Assembly (NCBI GenBank): GCA_009760855.2
Contig: WPIO01000009.1
Span: 5,898,001 to 5,962,000, forward strand
DNA length: 64,000 bases
Direction: 5' to 3'
Source: Cristatella mucedo
Lineage: Eukaryota > Bryozoa > Phylactolaemata > Cristatellidae
Part shown: piece after piece, positions 57,601-64,000 of the stretch
Numbering within the stretch: the first letter of the stretch is position 1
Layout of the letters: every line of letters starts with the position of its first letter
Notes under the pieces: generated by a model
What the model saw: the letters and a program-made list of their open reading frames with translations, nothing else
Told to the model about the DNA's origin: nothing
Databases searched by the model: none
Position numbers and translations under genes: made by a program

Positions 57601-60600
57601 CCTTATCTGGGCTGACACTGTACGTGTTATCACTAATCATATTTCGGTGTACACACTGCATTTAACCTCACCATATTAAACTTAATCATACTTATGTTAG
57701 AGTGTTTGCAAGGGCCTAGAAAGAGATCAGGTTCTTAAAGAGCTGGACAAATGCATGCCTATAACGTGTTTGGGCAAGCCGTGTGTCGAAAACTGGAGAC
57801 GATGGTTTAAAGGTCAAAACAAATTCATGCCATTTTGAGTACCAATGATTTGGAAAAAACAAACGGACCATGTTTTGGATTCTTATTCCTGCATCCCTAA
57901 CGTGCAGGGCTTCAGAAAGAACGATAAAGATAAAAATGAATGTCCAAATATACAGTCAGCGATGAGACCTGTATCGAACCAGTGTAAGGCTTTCACGCCC
58001 TCGGTCCCGAGGTCGTGGATTCGATTCCTGCAGTGGGCGATTCTTTATCGCCACTGCAAGCGGTGGTGATAGCCGTAAAGGCTGTTCTGTCGCTATAAAA
58101 AACGAGGCTGTTTAATCAGCTAGGATTTATTCATTTATTGCACAGTGACGACGTGGGAGTTATGTTACACATGTTACATTATTTAATAAAATTGACTGAC
58201 AGTGATTTGAGTTTAACTGAAGGTAACTTTGATGTCAACTATGATGCTTTTGATGTTCCAGTACCTTAAGATTTACCATAATAGTATTTTGATGACAGTA
58301 AAAGGCCTTGACCTGCCCAGAGAGTCGGCCGAACTCCTCAGTTCTACATTAAAAGAGAAAATGTTCTTCAGCGGTTATTAAATTTTCGTGGTTTAGAAAT
58401 TGCGGAAAAAGAAGAGTGCTTTCGATATTTTTGACGAAGTATTCAATAGTCTGTAGCAGCAATGTTAATGTCCTAGTTAACAAAAATGGAAATTGCTACG
58501 AAGCAACTGAGTGGAGACTCTTAATTGATTCATCGAACCGCAGTTTAGAGGGTTTTACTTCACAATAGAAACGAACTTTCCTCTTTGTCGATTTCATAAT
58601 CTATGCAAATCAAAGAGACTTATGGAAACATAAAAATAACTCTCGCATAAAAATTAAATATGATCAAAAGCAGTGGCAGATATTGGGAGATTTAAAGGTT
58701 ATTGCCATTCTGCTTGGACTTCAACGTGGTTACACAAAATATCGGTGCGACTTATGCCTGTGAAATAGTCGTGCTGATGCTCTTCAAAAGAAAGACTGGC
58801 CAAAGCTAAAACTAAATATAATTAATTTGTATAACGCCATAGGGGAATTTTATCTCTACTCAGCCGCTTTACATATGCCACGGGGCTAGAGCCCATGACC
58901 TCGGCCAGACCTGGTCGCAATTTGCACCTGGGAGTGGCAAAGTCCGAGAGCCTCCTCTTGTCGGCAGCAAGAAAGTGCTACTTCCCCTTGCACATAACGC
59001 TTGCACTGATGAGAAACGATGTTACGGCTCTGAACCAAGACGGCGATACCTTTAAGTAATTCTGGAAATATTTCCTCAAATTATCGACGAAAACATTGAG
59101 CCAGGCATTTTGTTGATCCGTAGATCAGATAATTGTTCAAAGACACACAGTTTACATTTACATGAGCAATATTTTGGCAAAAACTGCGGGCATGAATGGA
59201 ATAATTTAAGTCTGTGGTAGAGAAATTCATTGGAAATCTGTGGTAGGGAAATTTCTCAGCAGTCGCAAGTCTGATTACTAAGCGTGAATCGTTGAGGACA
59301 CGATTCGCCTCTTCGTGCCACTTGGCAGCAGAATGAGTGTGCTAAGATGAATTTTCGAAGCTCCCACTTTGACTACTTCCCACCGAATGAAGGAGCAATC
59401 AGCGAGAAACAGGGTGACAAGTTCCATCCGGACATACTAAATAATGGAGCGTAGATATCAAGACTGCTGGAATGTGAAAATGATGGCTGATTACTGTTGG
59501 AGCCTGAAGCGATACAATCTAACCGCAGAGCATAGCAGAGAGTCGAGGAAGAGGCCGTATCAATCATTTGATTAAATGACGAAAGACTTAGGCTTAAACT
59601 GTACGTGACCTAGTTTATATTGTTACTCAACGATTGTAAAAACTTTACGCGTTGCATGTGAGAGTATTGCAAAGGGTTAAAACGAGATGCATATTATGAA
59701 AGAGCATCCCACAATTAGCTTCAACCACCTATTTGATTTAAAATAAATAACAAATAAGTTTTCAGTTGCAGGATAGGGTAATACACGATAAATTAAAATC
59801 AAATCAGTTTATCCGCTCACGTAATAGGATTGACTCCATTTGAAATTTAAAATTACGGACAATGTTGTTAATGGATTGTTTCTAGTGCGTGCTGGCTTTG
59901 TGGCTGTTATCACTCACCAATTGAAACGGTTCCTTTCCAGCATACGTAAAAATCCCTACACATAAAGGGCTTTTATAATAGTAATGATAATAACACATTT
60001 GATAAAGTACCCTCAGGAAACTTAATCTCTTTGTGAGACTATTGAAACTTCTTCTTATCAATATTATTGTCACTGTGAAATTTAATTTCAAGAAAATGAA
60101 TCCTCGTAAGTTCAATGGCATATGTAATTAACTTTCATAAAGTTGTTACCCAGGCCAACCAATAGGCGGAAAAGTTTTGATTTCGATCGTAGATCACTAC
60201 GATGGTAATGATAAAAAAAATAAAAATATAATTATTTCCCACTTCGGAAACTAGAGACCTATTTAGATAATTAAAAATCTAGACTGCAGCTTAATATTAA
60301 AGTTGAGATTGAGCCAAGTTTTCTCAGCATAAAAGCATTAAATACCCCTGTCATGTAGGAAGGCCAAGTTGACATTGCTTATGAGAGACCATGAATCGCG
60401 TTGCAGTTTCCCGATGAGGGCTAAAACACTCTCGCCCAATTTTTGCAAGTGAAATATACATTAGGTCAGTCATATTAAACTCGTAATTACGAGAGCAACA
60501 TCCAGCAAATTTGTGTCATAAAGTTTGGCGTCCGGCTGTGTACTCACCAGGTCTCTATGAAGAACCCAGTTAGCGTGTAAATACTCCACGCCCAAAAGTA

Positions 60601-60944
60601 TCTGATAAAGTGCCGACTTCACCATGTCTCGAGGGATATGGCGCGGCAGCGAGCTTGCATTCGACAAGCGATGGAATGCGAGTATACGCTAGAAACAAAA
60701 ATTGAGGCTGAGCAAACAAACGGACGATGGGTATAATAACAATAATCCTATGCATTCCGATGCTGCCTGTAGTCATGGCTCTACTTTTCTGAGGGGTTCT
60801 GATTATATCGAAGTTGATGCTTTTTTCTCTTACCAAGAGATCATACTCCGCATAGTCAAACAGCAGCCACACACGACGGTCACCGTGCGACAGGAAAACT
60901 CTGTGCAGAAAGATGACATTAGGATGCCGCAGCTCTCGAAGCAA
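42388..60944 (-). CDS. CDK8: CDK8/CDK19-type Mediator kinase gene, 9 exons, N-terminal exon(s) outside window
   Basis: Cyclin-C-dependent kinase of the Mediator kinase module, which phosphorylates transcription factors and Mediator/Pol II partners in the nucleus. Nine exons with GT-AG borders and matching phases sum to 966 nt (321 codons plus stop). Order: [35 protein letters not shown] catalytic loop, [20 protein letters not shown] (the DMG in place of DFG is the CDK8/19 hallmark), [36 protein letters not shown] and IPYPKRQFL. Missing to the right are the glycine loop, the catalytic Lys and the SMSACRE helix. Oddities are [13 protein letters not shown], with Ala where CDKs have Thr, and a short Ala-rich tail. 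The gene runs convergent to CROCC. CDK8 and CDK19 are vertebrate duplicates, so a single ancestral type is assumed. Confidence 0.95.
42770..42867 (-). CDS. CDK8: CDK8 exon 8
   Basis: 98 nt, phase 0 in and 2 out; acceptor gctatttcag, donor TGCGA|gtaagt. [20 protein letters not shown] then [12 protein letters not shown], the end of the kinase C-lobe with the conserved Arg (NERM) of subdomain XI. Confidence 0.95.
42868..43649 (-). other. CDK8 intron 7, left part
   Basis: No element recognised between exon 8 and the LINE copy that begins near 43650. Confidence 0.45.
43650..45915 (+). mobile_element. LINE family A, longest copy, in CDK8 intron 7 (antisense to the gene)
   Basis: From about 43700, decayed linker ([18 protein letters not shown]). 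The long frame 44474-45316 holds [40 protein letters not shown] and [14 protein letters not shown], and 45369-45677 holds [19 protein letters not shown]. This is an L2/CR1-like reverse transcriptase. Breaks: stops before 44474 and a frame change next to a T run at about 45302-45316. The residue before A-D-D is Asn rather than the usual Tyr. The 3' end has the AGCGCC-type hairpin then an AT-rich tail. Confidence 0.9.
45936..46560 (+). mobile_element. LINE family A, second truncated copy
   Basis: Starts inside the reverse transcriptase region (gggcaaaccgagcgtgattc, compare 44980) directly after the 3' tail of the previous copy. Fragments [17 protein letters not shown] can be read. Heavily broken, with the 3' end unclear. 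Confidence 0.75.
46561..47249. other. CDK8 intron 7, unrecognised part
   Basis: A CA/CATA-rich patch at about 46790-46835. Otherwise no feature. Confidence 0.45.
47250..48970 (+). mobile_element. Ty3/Gypsy element with LTR remnants and internal deletion
   Basis: Two diverged direct repeats, about 47250-47400 and 48825-48970 (acgtgaccaatcaggagagg against acgtgactaatcaggagagg), look like LTRs. Between them is a gag-like part ([31 protein letters not shown]) with zinc-knuckle-like [13 protein letters not shown] and [15 protein letters not shown], then directly the end of a polyprotein ([25 protein letters not shown]). Protease, reverse transcriptase, RNase H and integrase are missing. Confidence 0.8.
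49256..49328 (-). CDS. CDK8: CDK8 exon 7
   Basis: 73 nt, phase 2 in and 0 out; acceptor tatcatttgcag, donor CGATTG|gtaagc. [20 protein letters not shown] then TTFRL, aligned with the vertebrate segment [21 protein letters not shown]. It is the least conserved exon, found by position, phase and the E-K-Y..D-S pattern. Confidence 0.87.
49444..49513 (-). CDS. CDK8: CDK8 exon 6
   Basis: 70 nt, phase 1 in and 2 out; acceptor ctatcgtag, donor AGCAG|gtgaac. [20 protein letters not shown] then KPS, matching the vertebrate [20 protein letters not shown]. Confidence 0.94.
49691..49834 (-). CDS. CDK8: CDK8 exon 5
   Basis: 144 nt, phase 1 in and 1 out; acceptor ctgctgcag, donor TCAG|gtaaga. [20 protein letters not shown] then [19 protein letters not shown], kinase subdomains IX-X. 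TSNPYHHDQL in vertebrates corresponds to [10 protein letters not shown]. Confidence 0.96.
49919..50050 (-). CDS. CDK8: CDK8 exon 4, activation segment
   Basis: 132 nt, phase 1 in and 1 out; acceptor cctcgttgcag, donor ATTG|gtaact. [20 protein letters not shown] gives the metal-binding Asp and the CDK8-type activation loop without a T-loop Thr. It continues [20 protein letters not shown]. The Ala and Ile before WYRAPE are unlike CDK8 (TF). The 84-bp intron to exon 5 is the shortest of the gene. Confidence 0.96.
50565..50640 (-). repeat. LINE family A 3'-tail fragment, reverse
   Basis: Read on the minus strand: gtaaagtgcctagaaaaaga, then ggttctcc, a ctctatatcaaatg end and (ATT)n. Confidence 0.7.
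50668..50893 (+). mobile_element. LINE family A 3' UTR fragment
   Basis: tggatccacgtgattcttcc onward matches the 3' UTR after the reverse transcriptase at 45666, then gcctagaaagagatggagtt. It is cut at the GA microsatellite, which may have grown from the gagag of the tail (inference). Confidence 0.75.
50894..51000 (+). repeat. (GA)n microsatellite
   Basis: About 100 bp, starting exactly inside the LINE tail sequence. Confidence 0.95.
51185..51262 (+). repeat. LINE/SINE 3'-tail fragment with AGCAC/GTGCT stem
   Basis: cagagcacttggatagatat then gttctctctgggtgctatat. The outer stem is changed on both sides relative to AGCGC/GCGCT and still pairs. Confidence 0.7.
51636..51677 (+). repeat. (CT)n microsatellite
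   Basis: About 40 bp of CT within CDK8 intron 3. Confidence 0.93.
52124..52193. repeat. Near-perfect hairpin
   Basis: 52124-52146 and 52171-52193 are reverse complements with one mismatch in 23 bp (ccttatctctggtgagtcag against its partner), with a loop of about 24 nt. It lies immediately before a LINE family B copy. Confidence 0.85.
52195..53568 (+). mobile_element. LINE family B, longer copy
   Basis: [20 protein letters not shown] (reverse transcriptase block), broken frames with [11 protein letters not shown] at about 52530, [17 protein letters not shown], and the 3' end cagacggagatacattacat. Several frameshifts; inactive. More 5' sequence than the copy at 39640. Confidence 0.85.
53569..53790 (+). 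mobile_element. Ty3/Gypsy integrase fragment
   Basis: [20 protein letters not shown] then [20 protein letters not shown], the start of an integrase core (first catalytic Asp region and the F-x-K-W motif). It directly follows the LINE tail and breaks after about 70 codons. Confidence 0.75.
54114..54266 (+). repeat. tRNA-derived SINE (family 1), well preserved
   Basis: ggtccagcggttaacgtgct (A-box-like), gtgggctcgagcccgga (B-box-like), then gagcacctgaatagagatta and ggagtgctatacaaatgaat with a T-rich end. Its stem AGCAC/GTGCT differs from the LINE on both strands of the stem yet pairs. Confidence 0.82.
54267..55297. other. CDK8 intron 3, unrecognised part
   Basis: About 1 kb without a recognisable element. 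The minus-strand open frame over 54904-55353 is probably chance. Confidence 0.45.
55298..55380 (+). repeat. LINE family A 3'-tail fragment
   Basis: aaatgtaaagcgcctagaaa, gagttctctgagggcacttt and (ATT)n. Confidence 0.8.
55755..55910 (-). repeat. tRNA-derived SINE (family 2), reverse
   Basis: Minus strand: A-box-like tggcacactaggtaaggcgg, B-box-like gggagttcgaatcctgc, then body cgatccttaatcgccactgc and aaaggctcttccgtcgcc. Same family as 57968-58118. Confidence 0.78.
56424..56481 (-). CDS. CDK8: CDK8 exon 3, catalytic loop
   Basis: 58 nt, phase 0 in and 1 out; acceptor ctactctcag, donor ATAG|gtaagt. [19 protein letters not shown]; only 19 full codons, so easily missed. It completes HRDL-KPDN with exon 2, where vertebrates have KPAN. 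The introns on both sides exceed 4 kb. Confidence 0.94.
56482..57489. other. CDK8 intron 2, left part
   Basis: No recognisable element. Confidence 0.45.
57490..57762 (+). mobile_element. LINE family A 3' fragment
   Basis: Remnants of the final coding part (actgacgtcacgacagcctc), the 3' UTR with tgctgggtcactgtg, and a decayed tail gcctagaaagagatcaggtt. Confidence 0.65.
57968..58118 (+). repeat. tRNA-derived SINE (family 2)
   Basis: gaggtcgtggattcgattcc (B-box-like) then cgattctttatcgccactgc, ggtgatagccgtaaaggctg and ttctgtcgctataaaaaacg. It corresponds base by base to the reverse copy at 55755-55910. Confidence 0.78.
58812..58930 (-). repeat. tRNA-derived SINE (family 1), reverse and diverged
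   Basis: Minus strand: ccaggtctggccgaggtcat, gggctctagccccgtgg, gtaaagcggctgagtagaga, ctatggcgttatacaaatta. Confidence 0.7.
58931..59984. other. CDK8 intron 2, unrecognised part
   Basis: AT-rich; no feature supported. The same holds for 60051-60547. Confidence 0.45.
59985..60050 (-). repeat. LINE family A 3'-tail fragment, reverse
   Basis: Minus strand: caaagagattaagtttcctg, agggtactttatcaaatg, ttattatcat. Confidence 0.65.
60548..60688 (-). CDS. CDK8: CDK8 exon 2
   Basis: 47 codons, phase 0-0; acceptor gtttctag, donor GACCTG|gtgagt. [20 protein letters not shown] then [20 protein letters not shown] and VLHRDL with the catalytic Asp. Vertebrate CDK8 has [13 protein letters not shown]. The insert before LPR/IPR is of the CDK8 type. 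Confidence 0.96.
60834..60944 (-). CDS. CDK8: CDK8 exon 1 of visible set
   Basis: 37 codons, phase 0-0; acceptor tttcttttag, donor CTCTTG|gtaaga. [20 protein letters not shown] then [17 protein letters not shown]. Vertebrates have Trp where this exon ends in Leu (YAEHDLW). The TTG at 60944 is Leu, not a start. The preceding exon was not found up to 64000. Confidence 0.96.
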
Positions 60945-61814
60945 CTAAAAGAAAGAGACTAACTGTAAGACGTCTGCCCTGCTGCAGCACACGATGAAAG
61001 AGCAGCCATTCGTCGTAGGCGATCGGTCTGTATTGTACAGAATAATGGAGCAGCAATTAGAAATATCCATTCCTCTGACTTCAATGGCTTTTTCCAGCCT
61101 GTGCGTACATAACAAATCTAACAAGCTTTCAATCAAAAAGCGCTTGCTGGTCAAATCTGTTCAAGTATCCAAAGGTCTCTCACTTTCAATATCTCTAACT
61201 CTCTCTTTCTCAGCCTCTCTTCCACATCTCTCTTACTTTTGTGAATGAGATTCGGTAAAACATATGCACCTAAAATATGTAAAAATAAGTATCTATGTAT
61301 AGTATAAATATCTATGTATATAGAATATATTTAAAGTTTATACATATGGTATATATACATGTAAGTAAATTAGTATATCAAATAAATAAGTAAAACATAC
61401 ATGTTTTACTTATATATATATATTATATATATATATATAATATATACATAATAAAGTATATTTATATGTCTTTTGCAGTCTTTCCTAGTGGAGAGCACCG
61501 ACGACGATGCCAGGGATCAGCAGGGCGCCGGTGTGGTATACTCGGTGTTCCTCAACCTATGAATGCCTTCGGTAGCATTCCTCGATGTTTGCTGTGCATG
61601 CTCCGGATTGCCGAGGTAGACGAGGCATTTATTTTGCAGTAGAACAAGAAGGGCCCAGATTATCAAAGGCAACCTGCAGGCTTGTTCCGGGCGACTCACA
61701 AGCATTGGCGGTAGCAACCTAAACAGCGACAGAGCAGCAGGAAGAGACTGGAGGTAAGCTGCGAGCCCATGGCGATCGGGAGTGGGTTTAGTCCTTGCCT
61801 GACTGCACATCTTA
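60945..61814. other. 5'-side CDK8 intron, AT-rich
   Basis: TA-rich microsatellite at about 61380-61460. Otherwise no recognisable element, and no N-terminal kinase exon on the minus strand. Confidence 0.5.
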
Positions 61815-62406
61815 AGTGGTCCGTGCATTTGTGACCTCCCGTCTTGACTTTTGTAACTCACTGCATGCTGGTCTACCGGCCTGCGCAATCAGGCGCTTAC
61901 AGCTGGTGAGAAACTCTGCAGTTAGGCGTGTCTGTCGTGAGCGTCGCAGTTGCCACATCGCACTAATTCTCACCCACCTGGAGTGGCTACCAGTCAAGCT
62001 ACGCATCGACTTCAAGGCCTTGCCGCTCACTTTTACATTCCTTTATTCCTTGGCTCTAGCCTAATTATCAGATCTACTGCGTCATCAGGCAAAGCATCAT
62101 ACCCGCTTTTCAGAATCTAACTGTTTATTTGTGACGGCATTTAGCGGGTATTTGTGATTCATCTTTCATGTGCTTATGTACAATGATACTGTTGCATGCT
62201 GCCAGTAGCCACAACTGCATACTCACCCCGTGCACGTCACCCCTAACCATGCTAGTTATGTTGCTTATCAAGCATAATACCACTCATAATTCGATCGTGT
62301 TTCTTTGCAAGAAATGTTAAGCGCCCAGAAATAGATTGAGTTTTCTGAGGGTGCTTTATCAAGTGTATTTATCTTATTATAATTAATTCATATACCTCCT
62401 AAAAAC
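61815..62406 (+). mobile_element. LINE family A 3' copy
   Basis: [33 protein letters not shown] and KLRIDFKALPLTF match the end of the reverse transcriptase ORF at 45190-45420. Then the 3' UTR and tail gttaagcgcccagaaataga. Frameshifted after 62060. Confidence 0.82.
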
Positions 62407-62482
62407 ATAGATTGAGTTTTCTGAGGGTGCTTTATCAAGTGTATTTATCTTATTATAATTAATTCATATACCTCCTAAAAAC
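62331..62482 (+). repeat. 76-bp tandem duplication of a LINE tail
   Basis: 62331-62406 and 62407-62482 are virtually identical (atagattgagttttctgagg to ttcatatacctcctaaaaac). The duplication includes half of the tail hairpin. Confidence 0.92.
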
Positions 62483-62870
62483 CTCAAATTCTTTGGAGAC
62501 CGTACCTTTAGTTCACATGCTTCCTAAGCTTGGAACTCACTCCCGACTTCCGTACGACATCCCCTGACTTGACCACATTTAAAAAGAAAATCGTTATTAT
62601 TTATGTCAGCATTTGGTGAGTCCATGCGATTCGTCTTTTATATGATTATGCGTGCTGACAGCGTGCCTGCTGCCAGTAACCACACTTGCATGCTGAACCT
62701 GTGCATGTCAACCCTAACCATTTTATTCATGTTGTTTATCAAGAATGATACCATTCACCACTCGGCCGTACTTTCTGTGCAGAAAAGGTAAAGCGCCTAG
62801 AAACAGATCGAGTTCTCCGAGGGCGCATTTTTAGGTGTATTATTATTATTGTTATTATTATCCACATCTC
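62483..62870 (+). mobile_element. LINE family A 3' fragment
   Basis: ctcaaattctttggagaccg onward matches 45525-45900, and ends gtaaagcgcctagaaacaga, gagggcgca, (ATT)n. It may be the same insertion as 61815-62406 interrupted by the duplication. Confidence 0.78.
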
Positions 62871-62952
62871 ATCAGTTATCCGAGCAGGAAGTCAGGTCCA
62901 CATTTAGTTGCCCGCTTAAATAAATTTCTCTTCATTGCTCATAAGCAATAAG

Positions 62953-63273
62953 GGATTCCTGGTACTACAGTAATTATGATAATTAACATTATACTGTATG
63001 CTGTGCAACTCCGCTATACCTAAAGGCTAATGAAGAGGCGTCGCTACGGTTTTTAACAACTGGGAACCCTTAGGTTACCCGAGATGAGGGCGAAATGAGT
63101 TTCCGTATCATTAGGATTCCTGGTACTACAGTAATTATGATAATTAACATTATACTGCATGCTGTGCAACTCTGCTATACCTAAAGGCTAATACAGAGGC
63201 GTCGCTACGGTTTTTAACAACTGGGAACCCTTAGGTTACCCGAGATGAGGGCGAAAGAGTTTCCGTATCATTA
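62953..63273 (+). repeat. 161-bp tandem duplication
   Basis: 62953-63113 and 63114-63273 share ggattcctggtactacagta through gtttccgtatcattag with only a few substitutions and small indels. A recent event. No coding potential is evident. Confidence 0.93.
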
Positions 63274-63478
63274 GTCAGCCTGAGCGACTTATTAGATGGA
63301 GATTAGAGTCTGAAAAGGCTGATCTTTTACAAGTGGGTCCATTATGTAGCACTGAATGTTCACACTATAAAGGTCTGTGGGTCGCCGAAGTGACGTCAGT
63401 GTAGCTGGGCAGTGCCGTGAGGCACTCGTTAATGGGGTGCAAGAGGTACCTAGACCGCTGAGCTGGAGAATTGGCACT

Positions 63479-64000
63479 GACTCGGCTGGCTCAGGCTCGG
63501 CTGGCTCAGGCTCGGCTGGCTCAGGCTCGGCTGGCTCAGGCTCGGCTGGCTCAGGCTCGGCTGGCTCAGGCTCGGCTGGCTCAGGCTCGGCTGGCTCAGG
63601 CTCGGCTGGCTCAGGCTCGGCTGGCTCTGACTCGGCTGGCTCTGACTCGGCTGGCTCTGACTCGGCTGGCTCTGACTCGGCTGGCTCTGACTCGGCTGGC
63701 TCTGACTCGGCTGGCTCTGACTCGGCTCGCTCTGACTCGGCTCGCTCTGACTCGGCTCGCTCTGACTCGGCTCGCTCTGACTCGGCTCGCTCTGACTCGG
63801 CTCGCTCTGACTCGGCTCGCTCTGACTCGGCTCGCTCTGACTCGGCTCGCTCTGACTCGGCTCGCTCTGACTCGGCTCGCTCTGACTCGGCTCGCTCTGA
63901 CTCGGCTCGCTCTGACTCGGCTCGCTCTGACTCGGCTCGCTCTGACTCGGCTCGCTCTGACTCGGCTCGCTCTGACTCGGCTCGCTCTGACTCGGCTCGC
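63479..64000. repeat. 15-bp minisatellite, three ordered variant blocks, open at the window edge
   Basis: Units ctcggctggctcagg (9 copies, 63481-63615), then ctcggctggctctga (7 copies, 63616-63720), then ctcggctcgctctga (18 copies plus a partial, from 63721). Units within each block are identical. As 15 is a multiple of 3 and no unit holds a stop, all frames stay open. One minus-strand frame would read EPAEP/EPAES/ERAES repeats down to about 63292, but there is no other sign that it is coding. Confidence 0.97.

Noticed and set aside
60944-60944. TTG at 60944 as the CDK8 start codon
   Set aside because: It follows a good acceptor (tttcttttag) and is an internal Leu of the kinase domain; the true N-terminus lies outside the window.
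61517-61888. Minus-strand frame of 123 codons near the right end as the CDK8 N-terminal exon
   Set aside because: No glycine loop, catalytic Lys or SMSACRE-like segment; it partly overlaps an antisense LINE fragment.
63479-64000. CRISPR-like array
   Set aside because: Units are 15 bp and contiguous with no spacers; it is a minisatellite in an animal genome.

Overview
This is nuclear DNA of a multicellular animal. It holds two spliced protein genes with GT-AG introns, many animal-type retrotransposons (L2/CR1-like LINEs, tRNA-derived SINEs, Ty3/Gypsy pieces) and long dinucleotide microsatellites. The species cannot be fixed from the sequence; a non-vertebrate metazoan with cilia is the best guess. 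No prokaryotic operon, CRISPR array or rRNA was seen.

Left part (1-20.5 kb, + strand): a nearly complete gene for rootletin (CROCC), the coiled-coil protein of the ciliary rootlet and centrosome linker. I resolve 23 exons between 825 and 20478. Their splice phases all agree and give 2,030 codons plus a stop. Only the first part of the protein (about 100 residues by comparison with vertebrate rootletin) lies before the window. The region is very GC- and CpG-rich.

Middle (20.5-42.4 kb): an intergenic region made of decayed retroelements and AT-rich sequence I do not recognise. It also has a GC-rich island at about 22.2-22.8 kb and a large inverted repeat at about 38.8-39.2 kb.

Right part (42.4-64 kb, - strand): a CDK8/CDK19-type Mediator kinase gene, convergent with CROCC. 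Nine exons between 60944 and 42388 give 321 codons plus a stop, covering the kinase domain from the end of helix C to the C-terminus. The N-terminal exon(s), with the glycine loop, lie beyond the right edge. Its introns are long and full of LINE, SINE and Gypsy remnants. The right edge runs into a 15-bp minisatellite.

The most interesting signals are: (1) a 3'-terminal double hairpin shared by a LINE family and a tRNA-derived SINE family, in at least 18 copies here, with stem changes that keep pairing; (2) a CDK8 whose activation segment has Ala in place of the usual Thr before WYRAPE; (3) a possible 18-codon cassette exon in CROCC beside a G-run; (4) a minisatellite built of three ordered, internally homogeneous variant blocks. 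The same repeat families occur in both halves, so the two halves belong to one genome despite the change in base composition.
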